A DNA stretch of 64,000 nt from Pseudoscardovia radai (GTDB lineage Bacteria > Actinomycetota > Actinomycetes > Actinomycetales > Bifidobacteriaceae), in assembly GCF_002259605.1 (NCBI RefSeq), contig NZ_MWWR01000003.1, positions 186,001 through 250,000 of the forward strand. The letters run 5' to 3'. The number at the start of each line of letters is the position of its first letter. Position 1 is the first letter of the stretch. The notes beneath the pieces are model-generated. The model ran no database searches. It had not been told where the DNA came from and saw only the letters and a list, made by a program, of their open reading frames with translations. Below are positions 51,316-64,000 of this stretch, piece after piece. The translations under genes were made by a program, and so were the position numbers.

Positions 51316-53919
51316 ATGCCTTTCATTGACATCGATTGGCTTCGTGAGCATGTGGCGGTGCCGCAGGACGAGACCTACGAGCGGCTCGCCAAGGACCTCG
51401 TGCGCGTGGGCCTGGAGGAAGAGGAGATCCACACCTCCTCGGTGACCGGCCCCATCGTGGTGGGCTACGTGGTGGACGCCACGCCCGAGCCGCAGAAGAA
51501 CGGCAAGGTCATCAACTGGTGCCATGTGGACGTCGGCGACGAGTACAACGAGACCGACGCGGACGGCAACAAGGTGCCGCGCGGCATCGTGTGCGGAGCG
51601 CCGAACATGCGCGCCGGCGAGAAGGTCGTCGTCACGCTGCCGGGCGCCGTGCTGCCCGGCGACTTCCAGATCCAGCCGCGCAAGACCTACGGCCATATCT
51701 CCAACGGCATGTGCGCCTCGGAGCGCGAGCTTGGCCTGGGAACCGACCACAACGGCATCATCCTGCTGTCGGAGCGCGGCTACTCCCCGGAGGAGTACGA
51801 CGCCATCAAGCCCGGCGACGACGCCATCAAGCTCCTGCATATGGACGAGCCGCTGCTTGAGATCAACATCACGCCCGACCGCGGCTACGCGTTCTCGTAC
51901 CGCGGCGTGGCCCGCGAATTCCACAATTCGACGGGCGCCGCGTTCACCGACCCCGTGGAAGCGCTCGATGCCAAGGTCCCGACGCTCGCCCATGACGCGA
52001 AGGGCGACATCGAGGTCATCGTGGATGACGAGAACCCGATCCACGGACAGGTGGGCTGCGACCGCTACTACGCGCGCACCGTGCGCGGCTTCGACCCGTC
52101 CGCCAAGTCGCCGGCCTGGCTGCAGCACCGCCTGCAGCGCGCCGGCATGCGCCCCATCTCGCTGGCCGTGGACGTGACGAACTACGTCATGCTCGACCTG
52201 GGCCAGCCGATGCACGCCTACGATCTTGACAAGCTGTGCCCGCCCATCGTGGTGCGCCGCGCCAAGGAGGGCGAGAAGCTCACGACGCTCGACGGCAAGA
52301 CGCACGAGCTGTCGACCGAGGACCTGCTCATCACCGATTCGCCGGACGGCGAGCGCGGCGGCCGTATCCTGGGCCTGGCCGGCGTCATGGGCGGCCTGTA
52401 CGGCGAGGTGACGAGCGAGACGAAGAACATCCTGCTGGAATCCGCGCATTTCGATCCCATCACGATCGCCCGCTCGGCGCGCCGCCACAAGATCCCCTCG
52501 GAGGCCTCGCGCCGCTTCGAGCGCGGCGTCGACACCGCGCTGCAGCCCGCCGCGGCGCAGATGGCCGCCGACCTGCTCACCACCTATGCCGGGGGCGAGG
52601 CCAGTGCCACGCCGACCGACTACAACACGGTGACGCCGCGCCAGACCATCCGCTTCAAGACGAGCGAGGTCAAGCGCCTGACCGGCCTCGACCTGACGAT
52701 CGACCGCATCTCCGACATCCTCGAGGACATCGGCTGCCGTCTGGGCGGCGGCGGCAACGGCGAACTCACCGTCGCCGTGCCGTCGTGGCGTCCCGACATC
52801 ACGATGCCGTGCGACCTCGTGGAGGAAGTGGCGCGCATCGAGGGCTATGACACGATCCCGACCACGGTGCCGCCGGTGCCCGCCGGGAACGTGGGCCTGA
52901 CGGCCGACCAGAAGCGCAAGCGCATGGTGGCCGACACGCTCGCCGAGTACGGTCTGGTGGAGACGCTGACATATCCGTTCGTCGGCGACGCCGATTACAA
53001 GGCCTTCTCCTTCGACCCCGAGGCCGAGAAGCCGTACAGCGTGGAGATCGAGAACCCGCTGGCCGGCGATCGCCCGTTCCTGCGCCGCAACGTGCTCATC
53101 ACGCTGGCGCAGACCGTGCAGCGTAACATCCGCCGCGGCATCGAGAACGTGAGCCTGTACGAGATCGGCCATGTGTTCCTCGCCGATCCCAAGGCCCCGG
53201 CGGTTCCGGCGCTGCCCGGCGGCGTCAAGCCCACCGACGAGCAGCTCGCCGCGCTTGACGCGGGTCTGCCCAAGCAGCCGCTGCATGTGGCGGGAATCCT
53301 GACCGGCCTGGCCGAGGACGACGGTTGGTTAGGCGACAAGCGCCCCGTCGATTGGAGCGATGCCGTCGAGGCCGTGCGCCGCGTGTCCGACCGCCTTGGC
53401 GCCGACCTGCGCCTCGCGCAGCCGGCCGAAGGCGTCGCCGTGCCCGAGCAGTGGCATCCGGGACGCTACGCCGCCGTGCGCCTTCCCGATGGCACGATGG
53501 TGGGGCGCGTGGGCGAGCTCCATCCGCGCGTCAATGAGGCCCTCGGCTTCCCGGCGCATACCGCGGCGTTCGAGCTCGACCTGACGGCCCTGTTCGACGG
53601 CGTGGCGTACGAGCCGCTGCAGGCCAAGCCCATCTCCACCTTCCCGCCGGTCAGGCAGGATTTCGCCTTCACCGTCGATTCCGGCGTGAGCGCCGACCAG
53701 GTGGAGGACGCGATCCGCAAGGCCGCGGGCGACGACCTCGAGGAGATCCGCCTCTTCGACGTGTTCGAGGGCGGCCAGCTCGGCGAGGGCAAGAAGTCCC
53801 TGGCCTACTCCGTCACCTTCCGCTCTCCGAGCAAGACGCTGACCGGCGACGACACCGACGCCCTGCGCGCGGCCATCGTCGAGTCCTGCGAGAGGCTCGG
53901 TGCGCAGCTTCGCGCCTAG
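51316..53919 (+). CDS. pheT: phenylalanyl-tRNA synthetase beta subunit
   Basis: 867 residues. An N-terminal EMAP-like tRNA-binding domain (VVGYVVDATPEPQKNGKVIN) is followed by B3/B4 editing domains, B5 domains, the catalytic-like fold and a C-terminal anticodon-binding domain (FPPVRQDFAFTVDSGVSADQV). It carries a small acidic insert near 625-650. GGGGGAGTGAGCA gives the ribosome site; it overlaps the stop of pheS. A strong hairpin follows the stop codon. Confidence 0.98.
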   Translation: MPFIDIDWLREHVAVPQDETYERLAKDLVRVGLEEEEIHTSSVTGPIVVGYVVDATPEPQKNGKVINWCHVDVGDEYNETDADGNKVPRGIVCGAPNMRAGEKVVVTLPGAVLPGDFQIQPRKTYGHISNGMCASERELGLGTDHNGIILLSERGYSPEEYDAIKPGDDAIKLLHMDEPLLEINITPDRGYAFSYRGVAREFHNSTGAAFTDPVEALDAKVPTLAHDAKGDIEVIVDDENPIHGQVGCDRYYARTVRGFDPSAKSPAWLQHRLQRAGMRPISLAVDVTNYVMLDLGQPMHAYDLDKLCPPIVVRRAKEGEKLTTLDGKTHELSTEDLLITDSPDGERGGRILGLAGVMGGLYGEVTSETKNILLESAHFDPITIARSARRHKIPSEASRRFERGVDTALQPAAAQMAADLLTTYAGGEASATPTDYNTVTPRQTIRFKTSEVKRLTGLDLTIDRISDILEDIGCRLGGGGNGELTVAVPSWRPDITMPCDLVEEVARIEGYDTIPTTVPPVPAGNVGLTADQKRKRMVADTLAEYGLVETLTYPFVGDADYKAFSFDPEAEKPYSVEIENPLAGDRPFLRRNVLITLAQTVQRNIRRGIENVSLYEIGHVFLADPKAPAVPALPGGVKPTDEQLAALDAGLPKQPLHVAGILTGLAEDDGWLGDKRPVDWSDAVEAVRRVSDRLGADLRLAQPAEGVAVPEQWHPGRYAAVRLPDGTMVGRVGELHPRVNEALGFPAHTAAFELDLTALFDGVAYEPLQAKPISTFPPVRQDFAFTVDSGVSADQVEDAIRKAAGDDLEEIRLFDVFEGGQLGEGKKSLAYSVTFRSPSKTLTGDDTDALRAAIVESCERLGAQLRA

Positions 53920-53938
53920 CTCGCGCTGGCACATGACA

Positions 53939-53967
53939 CGCGGCGGTCGGGATTCCCGGCCGCCGCG
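53939..53967 (+). terminator. pheST terminator
   Basis: CGCGGCGG.CGGG with CCCG.CCGCCGCG, 13 bp with one G-T pair and an ATT loop, followed by TTGTCGT. Confidence 0.75.
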
Positions 53968-53992
53968 TTGTCGTATCCAGCGTCCGTCGTAT

Positions 53993-54015
53993 CGGAAACG
54001 ATGGTACGGTTTCCG
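53993..54015. promoter_or_regulatory. inverted repeat CGGAAAC-N9-GTTTCCG
   Basis: Perfect 7-bp arms with a 9-base spacer, a typical operator geometry. It lies about 125 bases upstream of a perfect TATAAT for the DUF4190 gene. Confidence 0.5.
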
Positions 54016-54141
54016 GACAAACATCCACGATTCTGCGGTCGATATCGCCAGGAAATGTCCGCAAGCCGTACAACTGTTCTGGAATTCATATGCGCGTCGT
54101 ATGCGCGGAGCGGATTCCCAGCCGTCTTTCAGCGGGAACCC

Positions 54142-54147
54142 TATAAT
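54142..54147 (+). promoter_or_regulatory. -10 TATAAT of the DUF4190 gene
   Basis: A perfect consensus hexamer; no clear -35. It would give a leader of about 95 bases. Confidence 0.5.
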
Positions 54148-54248
54148 GCATGTGATAGACGGCGCCCGAAGGAACGGCGCCGGCGGGAGTCGCGCATCCG
54201 CTGCGCCGACCGCAGGGCCGACCGGCCGAATCGTTCCAAGGAGGGTAT

Positions 54249-54968
54249 ATGTCCGACATCAATCCGAACCCGTCCTCGCAGAACCACGCTGTGCCCTCCG
54301 GCGCACAGCCGCGGCAGCCCGATCAGCCCGCGCAGCCGGATCGATCCGCGCAGTCCGATTCCTTCGAGGGCAAGTATGGCGCGATGGCCAGCGACTACCC
54401 GGGCTGGAATCCGTATAAGTACGGGGCTCCCGACACGGGGCGCTCCAACGACGGCGATTCCTCGAAGGGTTCCGCGTCGCGCCGCACGGCCTCCCTCTCC
54501 TCCGACGATGCGGCCCGCGGCGCATCGTCGCCCTACGGCGCCGATTCGCGGCAGGGGATGGTCGGTCAGCCGGGGCAAAGCGGCCAGAACGCGCCGGGCA
54601 ACAACTCCCTGTGGACGCCGATGGGCAACATCAATCTCGACGACCCGCACCAGAACCCGTGGTACGGGCGGTGGGACAGCTACGCGGTAATCTCCTTCGT
54701 GCTGTCATTGTTCATTCCGATCCTTGGCCTGGTCTTCGGCGTCGTGTCCATGCGCCGCACGCGCATGTTCCATATGAAGGGGCGCGGCCTGGCCATCGCG
54801 GCTGTGGTGATCAGCGTGGCGTCGATGCTCGCGATGGCATATCTCGTGGCCACGGGCAAATACACCGAGATTCTCTCGTCGGTCTACGGCACGGCGGGCA
54901 CGCCGGCGCCGTCCGACTCGACGGGCTCGACCGCAGCCACGGCGACCTCCACCGCCACGCCGGCCTGA
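54249..54968 (+). CDS. DUF4190-type membrane protein
   Basis: 239 residues. The first 130 are low complexity (PRQPDQPAQPDRSAQSD, SYGADSRQG-like steps) with GWNPYKYG. Two membrane helices follow (about 150-172 and 180-202) around the signature SMRRTRMFHMKGRGLAIAAVVIS. The tail is Ser/Thr/Ala-rich. DUF4190 proteins have no known function. AAGGAGGGTAT precedes the ATG. It stands between pheST and the arg cluster. Confidence 0.75.
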   Translation: MSDINPNPSSQNHAVPSGAQPRQPDQPAQPDRSAQSDSFEGKYGAMASDYPGWNPYKYGAPDTGRSNDGDSSKGSASRRTASLSSDDAARGASSPYGADSRQGMVGQPGQSGQNAPGNNSLWTPMGNINLDDPHQNPWYGRWDSYAVISFVLSLFIPILGLVFGVVSMRRTRMFHMKGRGLAIAAVVISVASMLAMAYLVATGKYTEILSSVYGTAGTPAPSDSTGSTAATATSTATPA

Positions 54969-55075
54969 TGCCGCCGGCGGCGCGCAGATCCGCGTCGTCC
55001 ATATCCGCGAAACCGCGCCATCGTGAAAAGTCACATGGCGAAACAGCCGCATCGTGAAACGATGGCGTGTCGGAT

Positions 55076-55129
55076 TTGCCTTATGCCGCTTTCTGTATGC
55101 ATAATATATGCATATATTCGCATATATTC
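55076..55129 (+). promoter_or_regulatory. arg operon promoter with ARG-box-like AT-rich operator
   Basis: TTGCCT (55076-55081), 18 bases and CATAAT (55100-55105) give a promoter. Overlapping it is TATGCATA-ATA-TATGCATA (55096-55114), then two GCATATATTC copies (55110-55119, 55120-55129). This AT-rich patch in a GC-rich genome resembles tandem ARG boxes, the binding sites of the arginine repressor ArgR encoded in the same cluster. Confidence 0.75.
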
Positions 55130-55220
55130 CGATGCCGGTACGGATGCCGGCCTCTCGCGGCCGTGACCGCGGGATCGGACAAGGCATGCAGCGACGGGCT
55201 GCATGAGGAAGGAGCGGACC

Positions 55221-56315
55221 ATGGGCAAGCTCACCGTTGCCGTGGCTGGCGCCACCGGATACGCGGGCGGCGAAGCGCTGCGCATCCTCGCGACGCATCC
55301 CGAATGCGAGGTGACGTGCGTGGCCGGTCATTCCTCCGTGGGGGAGCGCTTCGGGCAGTTCGCACCGCATATCCCGCAGCTGGCCGACCTGACCGTCGTC
55401 GACACCACGCCCGAGAACCTCAACGGGCATGACATCATCATCCTCGCCCTGCCCCACGGCGCCTCCGGCGCGCTCGCCGCGCAGCTCGACCCCGACAGCA
55501 TCGTCATCGACCTGGGCGCCGACCACCGCCTCGAATGCAAGGACGCCTGGGACGCCTTCTACGGCGGGGATTTCTACGATCACTGGACCTACGGCATGCC
55601 CGAGCTCATCACGGGCAAGGCCGCGGACGGCTCCTACACCCGCCAGCGCGAGAACCTCCCGGGAGCCAAGCGCATCGCCGGGCCGGGCTGCAACGTGACG
55701 GCCACGACCCTCGCCATGCAGCCGGCCGTCGCCGAAGGGCTTGTCGAGCCCGGCGCCATCGTGGCCGACCTTGTCGTCGGGTATTCCGGCGCGGGCAAAA
55801 GCCTCAAGAAGCCGTATCTGCTCGCCTCAGAGGCCCTGCAGTCCGCACTGCCGTATTCCGTCGCCGGCAGGCACCGCCACATCCCGGAGATCCTCCAGAA
55901 CTTCGCGCACGCCGTGGGCCTGACCGCCGCCGACGCCTCCCGCTTCCGCCTGGGCTTCACGCCTATCCTCGCGCCTATGTCGAGGGGCATTCTCGCCACG
56001 GTGTCCGCGCCGCTGACCGAGAAAGGCGAGAGCCTCGCAGACGACGCCATCCGCGCCGTGTGGACCAAGGCCTACGAAGGCCAGGATTTCGTGACCGTCC
56101 TTCCCGAGGGCATGCTCCCCGCCACAGGCAACGTCATCGGTTCGAACGCGGCCCATATCCAGGTCGCAGTCGACCACAACGCGCATCGCCTCTACGCGTT
56201 CTGCGCCATCGACAACCTCAACCGCGGAACCGCGGGGCAGGCCGTCGAATCCCTGAACATCGCCCTTGGGCTCGACGAGTCCACCGGCCTGACCAAGATC
56301 GGAGTCGCACCGTGA
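55221..56315 (+). CDS. argC: N-acetyl-gamma-glutamyl-phosphate reductase
   Basis: 364 residues. It reduces N-acetylglutamyl phosphate to the semialdehyde with NADPH, the third step of arginine synthesis. AVAGATGYAGGEALRIL is the nucleotide-binding motif and Cys157 in IAGPGCNVTATTL is the catalytic thiol; HRHIPEI carries the conserved histidine. The start follows GAGGAAGGAGCGGACC; an in-frame ATG at 55203 lies before that ribosome site and is not preferred. First gene of the operon, behind the ARG-box promoter. Confidence 0.98.
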   Translation: MGKLTVAVAGATGYAGGEALRILATHPECEVTCVAGHSSVGERFGQFAPHIPQLADLTVVDTTPENLNGHDIIILALPHGASGALAAQLDPDSIVIDLGADHRLECKDAWDAFYGGDFYDHWTYGMPELITGKAADGSYTRQRENLPGAKRIAGPGCNVTATTLAMQPAVAEGLVEPGAIVADLVVGYSGAGKSLKKPYLLASEALQSALPYSVAGRHRHIPEILQNFAHAVGLTAADASRFRLGFTPILAPMSRGILATVSAPLTEKGESLADDAIRAVWTKAYEGQDFVTVLPEGMLPATGNVIGSNAAHIQVAVDHNAHRLYAFCAIDNLNRGTAGQAVESLNIALGLDESTGLTKIGVAP

Positions 56316-57490
56316 GCGTCGTTTTCCCCAAAGGCTTCACCACCGCGTCCATCGCCGCGGGTATCTCAGCGCATGCCGGCAAGAAGGACCTTGCCCTCGT
56401 CGTGAACAACGGTCCGCTGGACGCGGCCGCCGGCGTGTTCACATCCAACCGCTTCTGCGCAGCGCCCGTGCAGTGGTCCCGCAAGGCCATCGCCGACGGC
56501 CACCTGCGCGGTGTCGTCATCAACTCCGGATGCGCCAACGCATGCACGGGCCAGGAAGGCTACGCACAGGCCCAGGCGGAGGCCGAGAACTTCGCCAAGC
56601 TCGCCGGCTTCCCGCAGGCCAGTGACGTGGCCGTGTGCTCCACCGGCATGATCGGCGACCTGCTGCCCCTCGACAACCTGCTCGACGGCATGAACAAGGC
56701 CTTCCCGACGCTGTCGGACAGCGCCGAGGCCGGCAAGGAATCGTCCATCGCCATCCTCACCACCGACACGCATCCGAAAACGGTCGAGATCGAAGCCGAC
56801 GGTTACCGCATCGGCGGCATGGTCAAGGGCTCGGGCATGATCGCCCCGCAGCTGGCCACCATGATCTGCATCATCACCACCGACGCCGTCGTCACCCCCG
56901 AGCAGATGCACGAGGCCCTCGAGCACGGCGCCGAATACAGCTTCAATCGCATCGACGTGGACGGCTGCATGTCCACCAACGACACCGTGATCCTTCTGGC
57001 ATCCGGTGCCTCCGGCGTCACGCCCGACCCGGCCGAGTTCTCCGCGAACATCGCGAAGGCCACCGCCAGCCTCGCCCGCCAGATCGTGGGCGACGGCGAA
57101 GGGTCCTCGCATGACATCCGCATCACCGTCAGCGGTGCCACGAGCGAGGACGCTGCCCTGGCCTGCGCCCGCGCCGTCGCCGCCAGCAACCTGCTCAAAT
57201 GCGCCATCTGCGGCAACGACCCCAACTGGGGCCGCGTGGTCAGCTCGCTCGGCACCGTACCCGCCGACGTGGCGCCGTACGATCCGAACGACGTGACCGT
57301 CGATGTCAACGGCGTGCGCGTGTGCGACGGCGGCAAGCCGGGCCAGCCGCGCAGCCTCGTGACGATGGAGGGCCAGCGCGAGGTCGGCATCGACATCGAC
57401 CTCAACACCGGCTCCGACGCCGAGGCCACCGTGTGGACGGACGACCTGACGCACGAATACGTCCATATCAACGCGGACTACGAGTCCTGA
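56312..57490 (+). CDS. argJ: bifunctional ornithine acetyltransferase / N-acetylglutamate synthase
   Basis: 392 residues from a GTG that overlaps the argC stop by 4 bases. It recycles the acetyl group from acetylornithine to glutamate. The protein is expected to cleave itself before Thr183 in the APQLATM segment to give alpha and beta chains; GMIAPQLATMICIITTD fits the family. NSGCANACTG and CGNDPNWGRV are further conserved blocks. Whether it is also able to use acetyl-CoA, so replacing ArgA, cannot be told from sequence; no argA is near. Confidence 0.98.
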   Translation: MSVVFPKGFTTASIAAGISAHAGKKDLALVVNNGPLDAAAGVFTSNRFCAAPVQWSRKAIADGHLRGVVINSGCANACTGQEGYAQAQAEAENFAKLAGFPQASDVAVCSTGMIGDLLPLDNLLDGMNKAFPTLSDSAEAGKESSIAILTTDTHPKTVEIEADGYRIGGMVKGSGMIAPQLATMICIITTDAVVTPEQMHEALEHGAEYSFNRIDVDGCMSTNDTVILLASGASGVTPDPAEFSANIAKATASLARQIVGDGEGSSHDIRITVSGATSEDAALACARAVAASNLLKCAICGNDPNWGRVVSSLGTVPADVAPYDPNDVTVDVNGVRVCDGGKPGQPRSLVTMEGQREVGIDIDLNTGSDAEATVWTDDLTHEYVHINADYES

Positions 57491-57541
57491 CGGAAAACCG
57501 GCGGTAAACCTGACGGAAGAACCTGACGAAAGAAGAGTGCA

Positions 57542-58484
57542 ATGCCTGAACTGAAAGGTCCCGGATATCATATCGACGTCCATTCGGACCTGACGCCCGA
57601 CCAGAAGGCCGAGGTGCTTATCGAAGCGCTGCCGTGGCTCGAGGAATTCGCAGGCCAGCGCGTCGTCATCAAATACGGCGGCAACGCGATGGTCAACGAA
57701 AGCCTCAAGCGCGCCTTCGCGGAGGACATGGTGTTCCTGCGCCAGGTGGGCATGCACCCCATCGTCGTGCACGGCGGCGGCCCCCAGATTTCCAAGATGC
57801 TTGCCGCCCTCGGCATCAAGTCCGAGTTCAAGGGCGGACTGAGGGTCACGACGCCCGAGGCCATGGAGATCGTGCGCATGGTGCTCACGGGCAAGGTGTC
57901 GCGCGAGCTCGTCGACCTCATCAATGCGCACCGCCCGCTCGCCATCGGCATGAGCGGCGAGGACGGCGGCCTGTTCACGGCCGTCAAGCGCCGCCCCGTC
58001 ATCGACGGCGAGCCCACCGACATCGGCTTGGTCGGAGACGTGGTGAGCGTCGACGCCTCCGCCGTCGAGGACCTTATCGCGGCCGGCCGCATCCCCGTGG
58101 TCAGCTCCGTGGCCCCCGACGAGAACGACACCACCCAGGTGCTTAACGTCAATGCGGATTCCGCGGCGGCGGCGCTCGCCTCGGCGGTCGGCGCCCGCAA
58201 GCTCGTCATCCTCACCGATGTGGAGGGCCTGTACGCCGACTGGCCCGACCGCGATTCGCTGGTCGGCCGCATCGGCACCGAGACGCTGCGCGACATGATG
58301 CCCGACCTCGAAAGCGGTATGCGCCCCAAGATGGAGGCCTGCATCCGCGCGGTCGACGGGGGAGTGGAGGAGGCGCACGTCATCGACGGACGTCGTCCGC
58401 ATTCCCTGCTCAACGAGATTTTCACCTCCGACGGCATCGGCACGATGGTGGTGCCCGGAGAGGGAATGGATATGAGGAGTTCCT

Positions 58485-58495
<11 letters not shown>
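57542..58495 (+). CDS. argB: acetylglutamate kinase
   Basis: 317 residues. It phosphorylates N-acetylglutamate. [10 protein letters not shown] is the Lys-containing phosphate-binding start, HGGGPQI the Gly-rich loop and [14 protein letters not shown] plus [12 protein letters not shown] the ATP-side motifs. The N-terminal helix (residues 1-35) is of the kind found in arginine-inhibited hexameric kinases, so feedback by arginine is likely. AGAAGAGTGCA precedes the ATG. The gap after argJ is 51 bases and contains GGAAAACCGG-like micro-repeats. Confidence 0.98.
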
Positions 58496-59780
<1,285 letters not shown>

Positions 59781-59821
59781 CACGAACCAATCCTCAGCCA
59801 ATCCCAGAAAGGAGAGAGGGA

Positions 59822-60796
59822 ATGACCCACCAACTGCGCCATATGCTGCGCGACGACGACATCAACCACGAGGAGCAGAAGCAAATCCTGCGCCTCGGCA
59901 TGAAGTTCCGCGAGAACCGCTTCTACTCGCAGCCCTTCGCCGGCCCCCAGGCCGTGGCCGTGCTTTTCGACAAGAACAGCACGCGCACGCGCTCGAGTTT
60001 CTCGATCGGAGTCGCGGAGCTCGGCGGCTACCCGCTCGTCATCGACAAGTCCAGCTCCCAGCTGGGCCGCGGCGAGCCCGTCGCCGACACGGCGCGCGTG
60101 CTCACGCGCATGGCCTATTCCATCGTCTGGCGCACCTACGGCCAGGACCGCGTCGAAGAGATGGCGAAATACGCCACCGTCCCCGTCATCAACGCGCTGA
60201 CCGACGATTTCCACCCCTGCCAGGTGCTCGCCGACTTCCTGACGATCGCGCAGTTCCGCGGCGGCGTGGACGAGCTGGAGAACAAGACCATCGCCTACGT
60301 GGGCGACGCAGCCAACAACATGTCCAACTCCTATCTGCTCGCGGGTGCCGTGGCCGGCATGGACGTGCGCGTGGCCGGACCTCAGGGCTTCCTGCCGCGC
60401 CAGGACATCGTCGATGACGCGCGCCGCATCGCGGCGACCACCGGCGGCAGCATCCTCGTGACCACGGACCCGGTCGAGGCCGTGTCCGGCGCCGACTGCG
60501 TGTTCACCGACACGTGGGTGTCGATGGGCGAGGAGGCCGAATACGCCATCCGCTCCAAGCCGTTCTGGGACTACCAGGTCAACGACCGCCTGATGTCGTT
60601 CGCCAAGCCGGACGCGCTGTTCCAGCACTGCCTGCCCGCCTACCGCGGCAAGGAGGTCACCCCGTCGGTGATTGACGGCCCGCAGTCCGTGGTGTGGGAC
60701 GAGGCGGAGAACCGCCTGCATGCGCAGAAGGCCCTTATGACGTGGCTTATCGCCTGGCAGCGCGAGGATCCGTCGCTGCTCGGGGAGTGCGCATGA
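59822..60796 (+). CDS. argF: ornithine carbamoyltransferase
   Basis: 324 residues. It makes citrulline from ornithine and carbamoyl phosphate. The carbamoyl-phosphate motif STRTR lies in FDKNSTRTRSSF (about 53-57), DDFHPCQ in the ATCase/OTCase fold, and HCLPAYRG (His269 to Gly276) is the ornithine motif. AGAAAGGAGAGAGGGA precedes the ATG. Its last base pairs overlap argR. Confidence 0.98.
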   Translation: MTHQLRHMLRDDDINHEEQKQILRLGMKFRENRFYSQPFAGPQAVAVLFDKNSTRTRSSFSIGVAELGGYPLVIDKSSSQLGRGEPVADTARVLTRMAYSIVWRTYGQDRVEEMAKYATVPVINALTDDFHPCQVLADFLTIAQFRGGVDELENKTIAYVGDAANNMSNSYLLAGAVAGMDVRVAGPQGFLPRQDIVDDARRIAATTGGSILVTTDPVEAVSGADCVFTDTWVSMGEEAEYAIRSKPFWDYQVNDRLMSFAKPDALFQHCLPAYRGKEVTPSVIDGPQSVVWDEAENRLHAQKALMTWLIAWQREDPSLLGECA

Positions 60797-61350
60797 GCGA
60801 CGCGACCGACCCCGCCGTGCGTCGTCCGATGACGAAGGCCGCGCGCCTGAGCGTCATCGAGGAGGCGCTGCTCTCGCATGTCATCACGTCGCAGCAGCAG
60901 CTGCTCGGGCTCCTGTCCGCACAGGGTCTCGACGTGACGCAGAGCACGCTGAGCCGCGACCTCGACGAGCTTCATGCCGTCAAGACGCGCAAGGCGGACG
61001 GAACCGTGGCCTACGAGATCCCCATCGCCGTCTCGCATGACGGAGCCGCCGAGCAGCAGAGCGCGCGCGACGAGCAGCAGCTGTCGAAGACGCTGACCGG
61101 GCTCGTCATCTCCGTCGCGGCGGCCGGGAACATCGTGGTGCTCCACACCCCGTCGGGCGCGGCCCAGTACCTGGGCAGCGTGCTCGACAAATCCGCGCTC
61201 GACTCCGTGCTGGGCACCATCGCGGGCGACGACACGGTGATGATCGTGACGCGCGACGCGGACGCGGCGGCGAAAACCGCACGCCGTCTGCTGCGCCTGG
61301 CCTCCGACCAGCGCAGCGCCGGCCCGTCCGACGCCGACGCGCAGGACTGA
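60793..61350 (+). CDS. argR: arginine repressor
   Basis: 185 residues. The N-terminal winged helix (about 15-85, SQQQLLGLLSAQGLDVTQSTLSRDLDEL) recognises ARG boxes. The C-terminal domain (about 105-170) has GNIVVLHTPSGAAQYLG and GTIAGDDTVMIV, the hexamer and arginine-binding site. It starts in an ATGA overlap with argF, so the repressor belongs to the operon it controls. A charged tail ends the protein. Confidence 0.97.
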   Translation: MSDATDPAVRRPMTKAARLSVIEEALLSHVITSQQQLLGLLSAQGLDVTQSTLSRDLDELHAVKTRKADGTVAYEIPIAVSHDGAAEQQSARDEQQLSKTLTGLVISVAAAGNIVVLHTPSGAAQYLGSVLDKSALDSVLGTIAGDDTVMIVTRDADAAAKTARRLLRLASDQRSAGPSDADAQD

Positions 61351-61405
61351 CGCACCGCCCGTCCGACGCAGGCCCCGCCGGGCCCCGCCGACGGCCCGAC
61401 CGGTG

Positions 61406-61411
61406 TATAAC
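61406..61411 (+). promoter_or_regulatory. candidate internal promoter before argG
   Basis: TATAAC, 60 bases before the argG start and after the argR stop. The -35 is not clear. Confidence 0.4.
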
Positions 61412-61470
61412 TGAACAAGTGACAGGAACCGTTCCCCAACGGACGGCATAACCGAAAGGCACAACACAAG

Positions 61471-62709
<1,239 letters not shown>

Positions 62710-62751
62710 CCGCCCGGACGGCGTGACCATGACAAGACGATGACGATATGA

Positions 62752-64000
<1,249 letters not shown>

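Larger units (their letters stand above)
53920..54248. promoter_or_regulatory. gap after pheT with terminator, palindrome and promoter
   Basis: 329 bases. They hold the pheST terminator (53939-53967), an inverted repeat (53993-54015), a perfect TATAAT (54142-54147), and two GGCGCC copies flanking CGAAGGAAC in the leader. No gene. Confidence 0.5.

Overview
The window is one stretch of a GC-rich actinobacterial chromosome. It is almost certainly from Bifidobacterium; I do not name a species. The signs are a complete arginine cluster argC-J-B-D-F-R-G-H, a lone groEL with a CIRCE operator and no groES beside it, DUF3027, DUF3043 and DUF4191 proteins, polyphosphate glucokinase, a PhoP-like two-component system and GTG starts. 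There are no rRNA or tRNA genes, no phage genes, no transposases and no CRISPR array.

Layout. 1-115: tail of an alpha/beta hydrolase. 143-5.8 kb: a cytoplasmic GH13 amylase, an unrecognised 746-residue protein with a Lys/Cys-rich N-terminus, and a small HTH protein fused to a CBM25-like starch-binding domain. 6.2-11.9 kb: murI, a patatin-like hydrolase, dapF, a VKOR-family membrane protein and a PHP phosphoesterase. 12-14 kb: groEL under CIRCE control. 14.5-21.5 kb: a WXG100 (ESAT-6-like) gene divergent from a PhoP-like regulator and kinase, then a cold-shock-domain protein and an acidic DUF3027 protein. 21.7-29 kb: universal stress protein, clpC, nitroreductase, ppgK and an aminotransferase. 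29.2-39.3 kb: a GT-C-like membrane protein divergent from a 1212-residue repeat-rich protein, then ligA and an Mrp ATPase. 39.5-50 kb: a membrane protein, an atypical peptide deformylase, a HAD protein, glnA, DUF4191, a dihydrolipoamide dehydrogenase-like enzyme, DUF3043, an M20 peptidase and a SpoU methyltransferase. 50.2-55 kb: pheS-pheT and a DUF4190 protein. 55.1-64 kb: the arginine cluster, with argH running off the end.

Most genes are housekeeping and have clear terminators between convergent pairs. Two gene-start styles coexist. Many genes have a good Shine-Dalgarno sequence. At least six have none and instead carry a TANNNT -10 hexamer exactly 6-7 nt before the start codon, the signature of leaderless transcripts.

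What ordinary annotation does not explain is a layer of short purine-rich tandem repeats with a GGAA core and unit lengths of 10 to 21 bp. They fill many intergenic gaps. One word of this layer, GAAGAAACC, also sits inside two coding regions in two different reading frames, so low-complexity protein segments may have grown from the same DNA-level process. Other points worth following are the HTH-CBM protein with helically phased upstream repeats, a WXG100 gene beside a PhoP-like system with two DnaA-box-like sites between them, a large hairpin in the cold-shock leader, and a peptide deformylase with an altered first motif.
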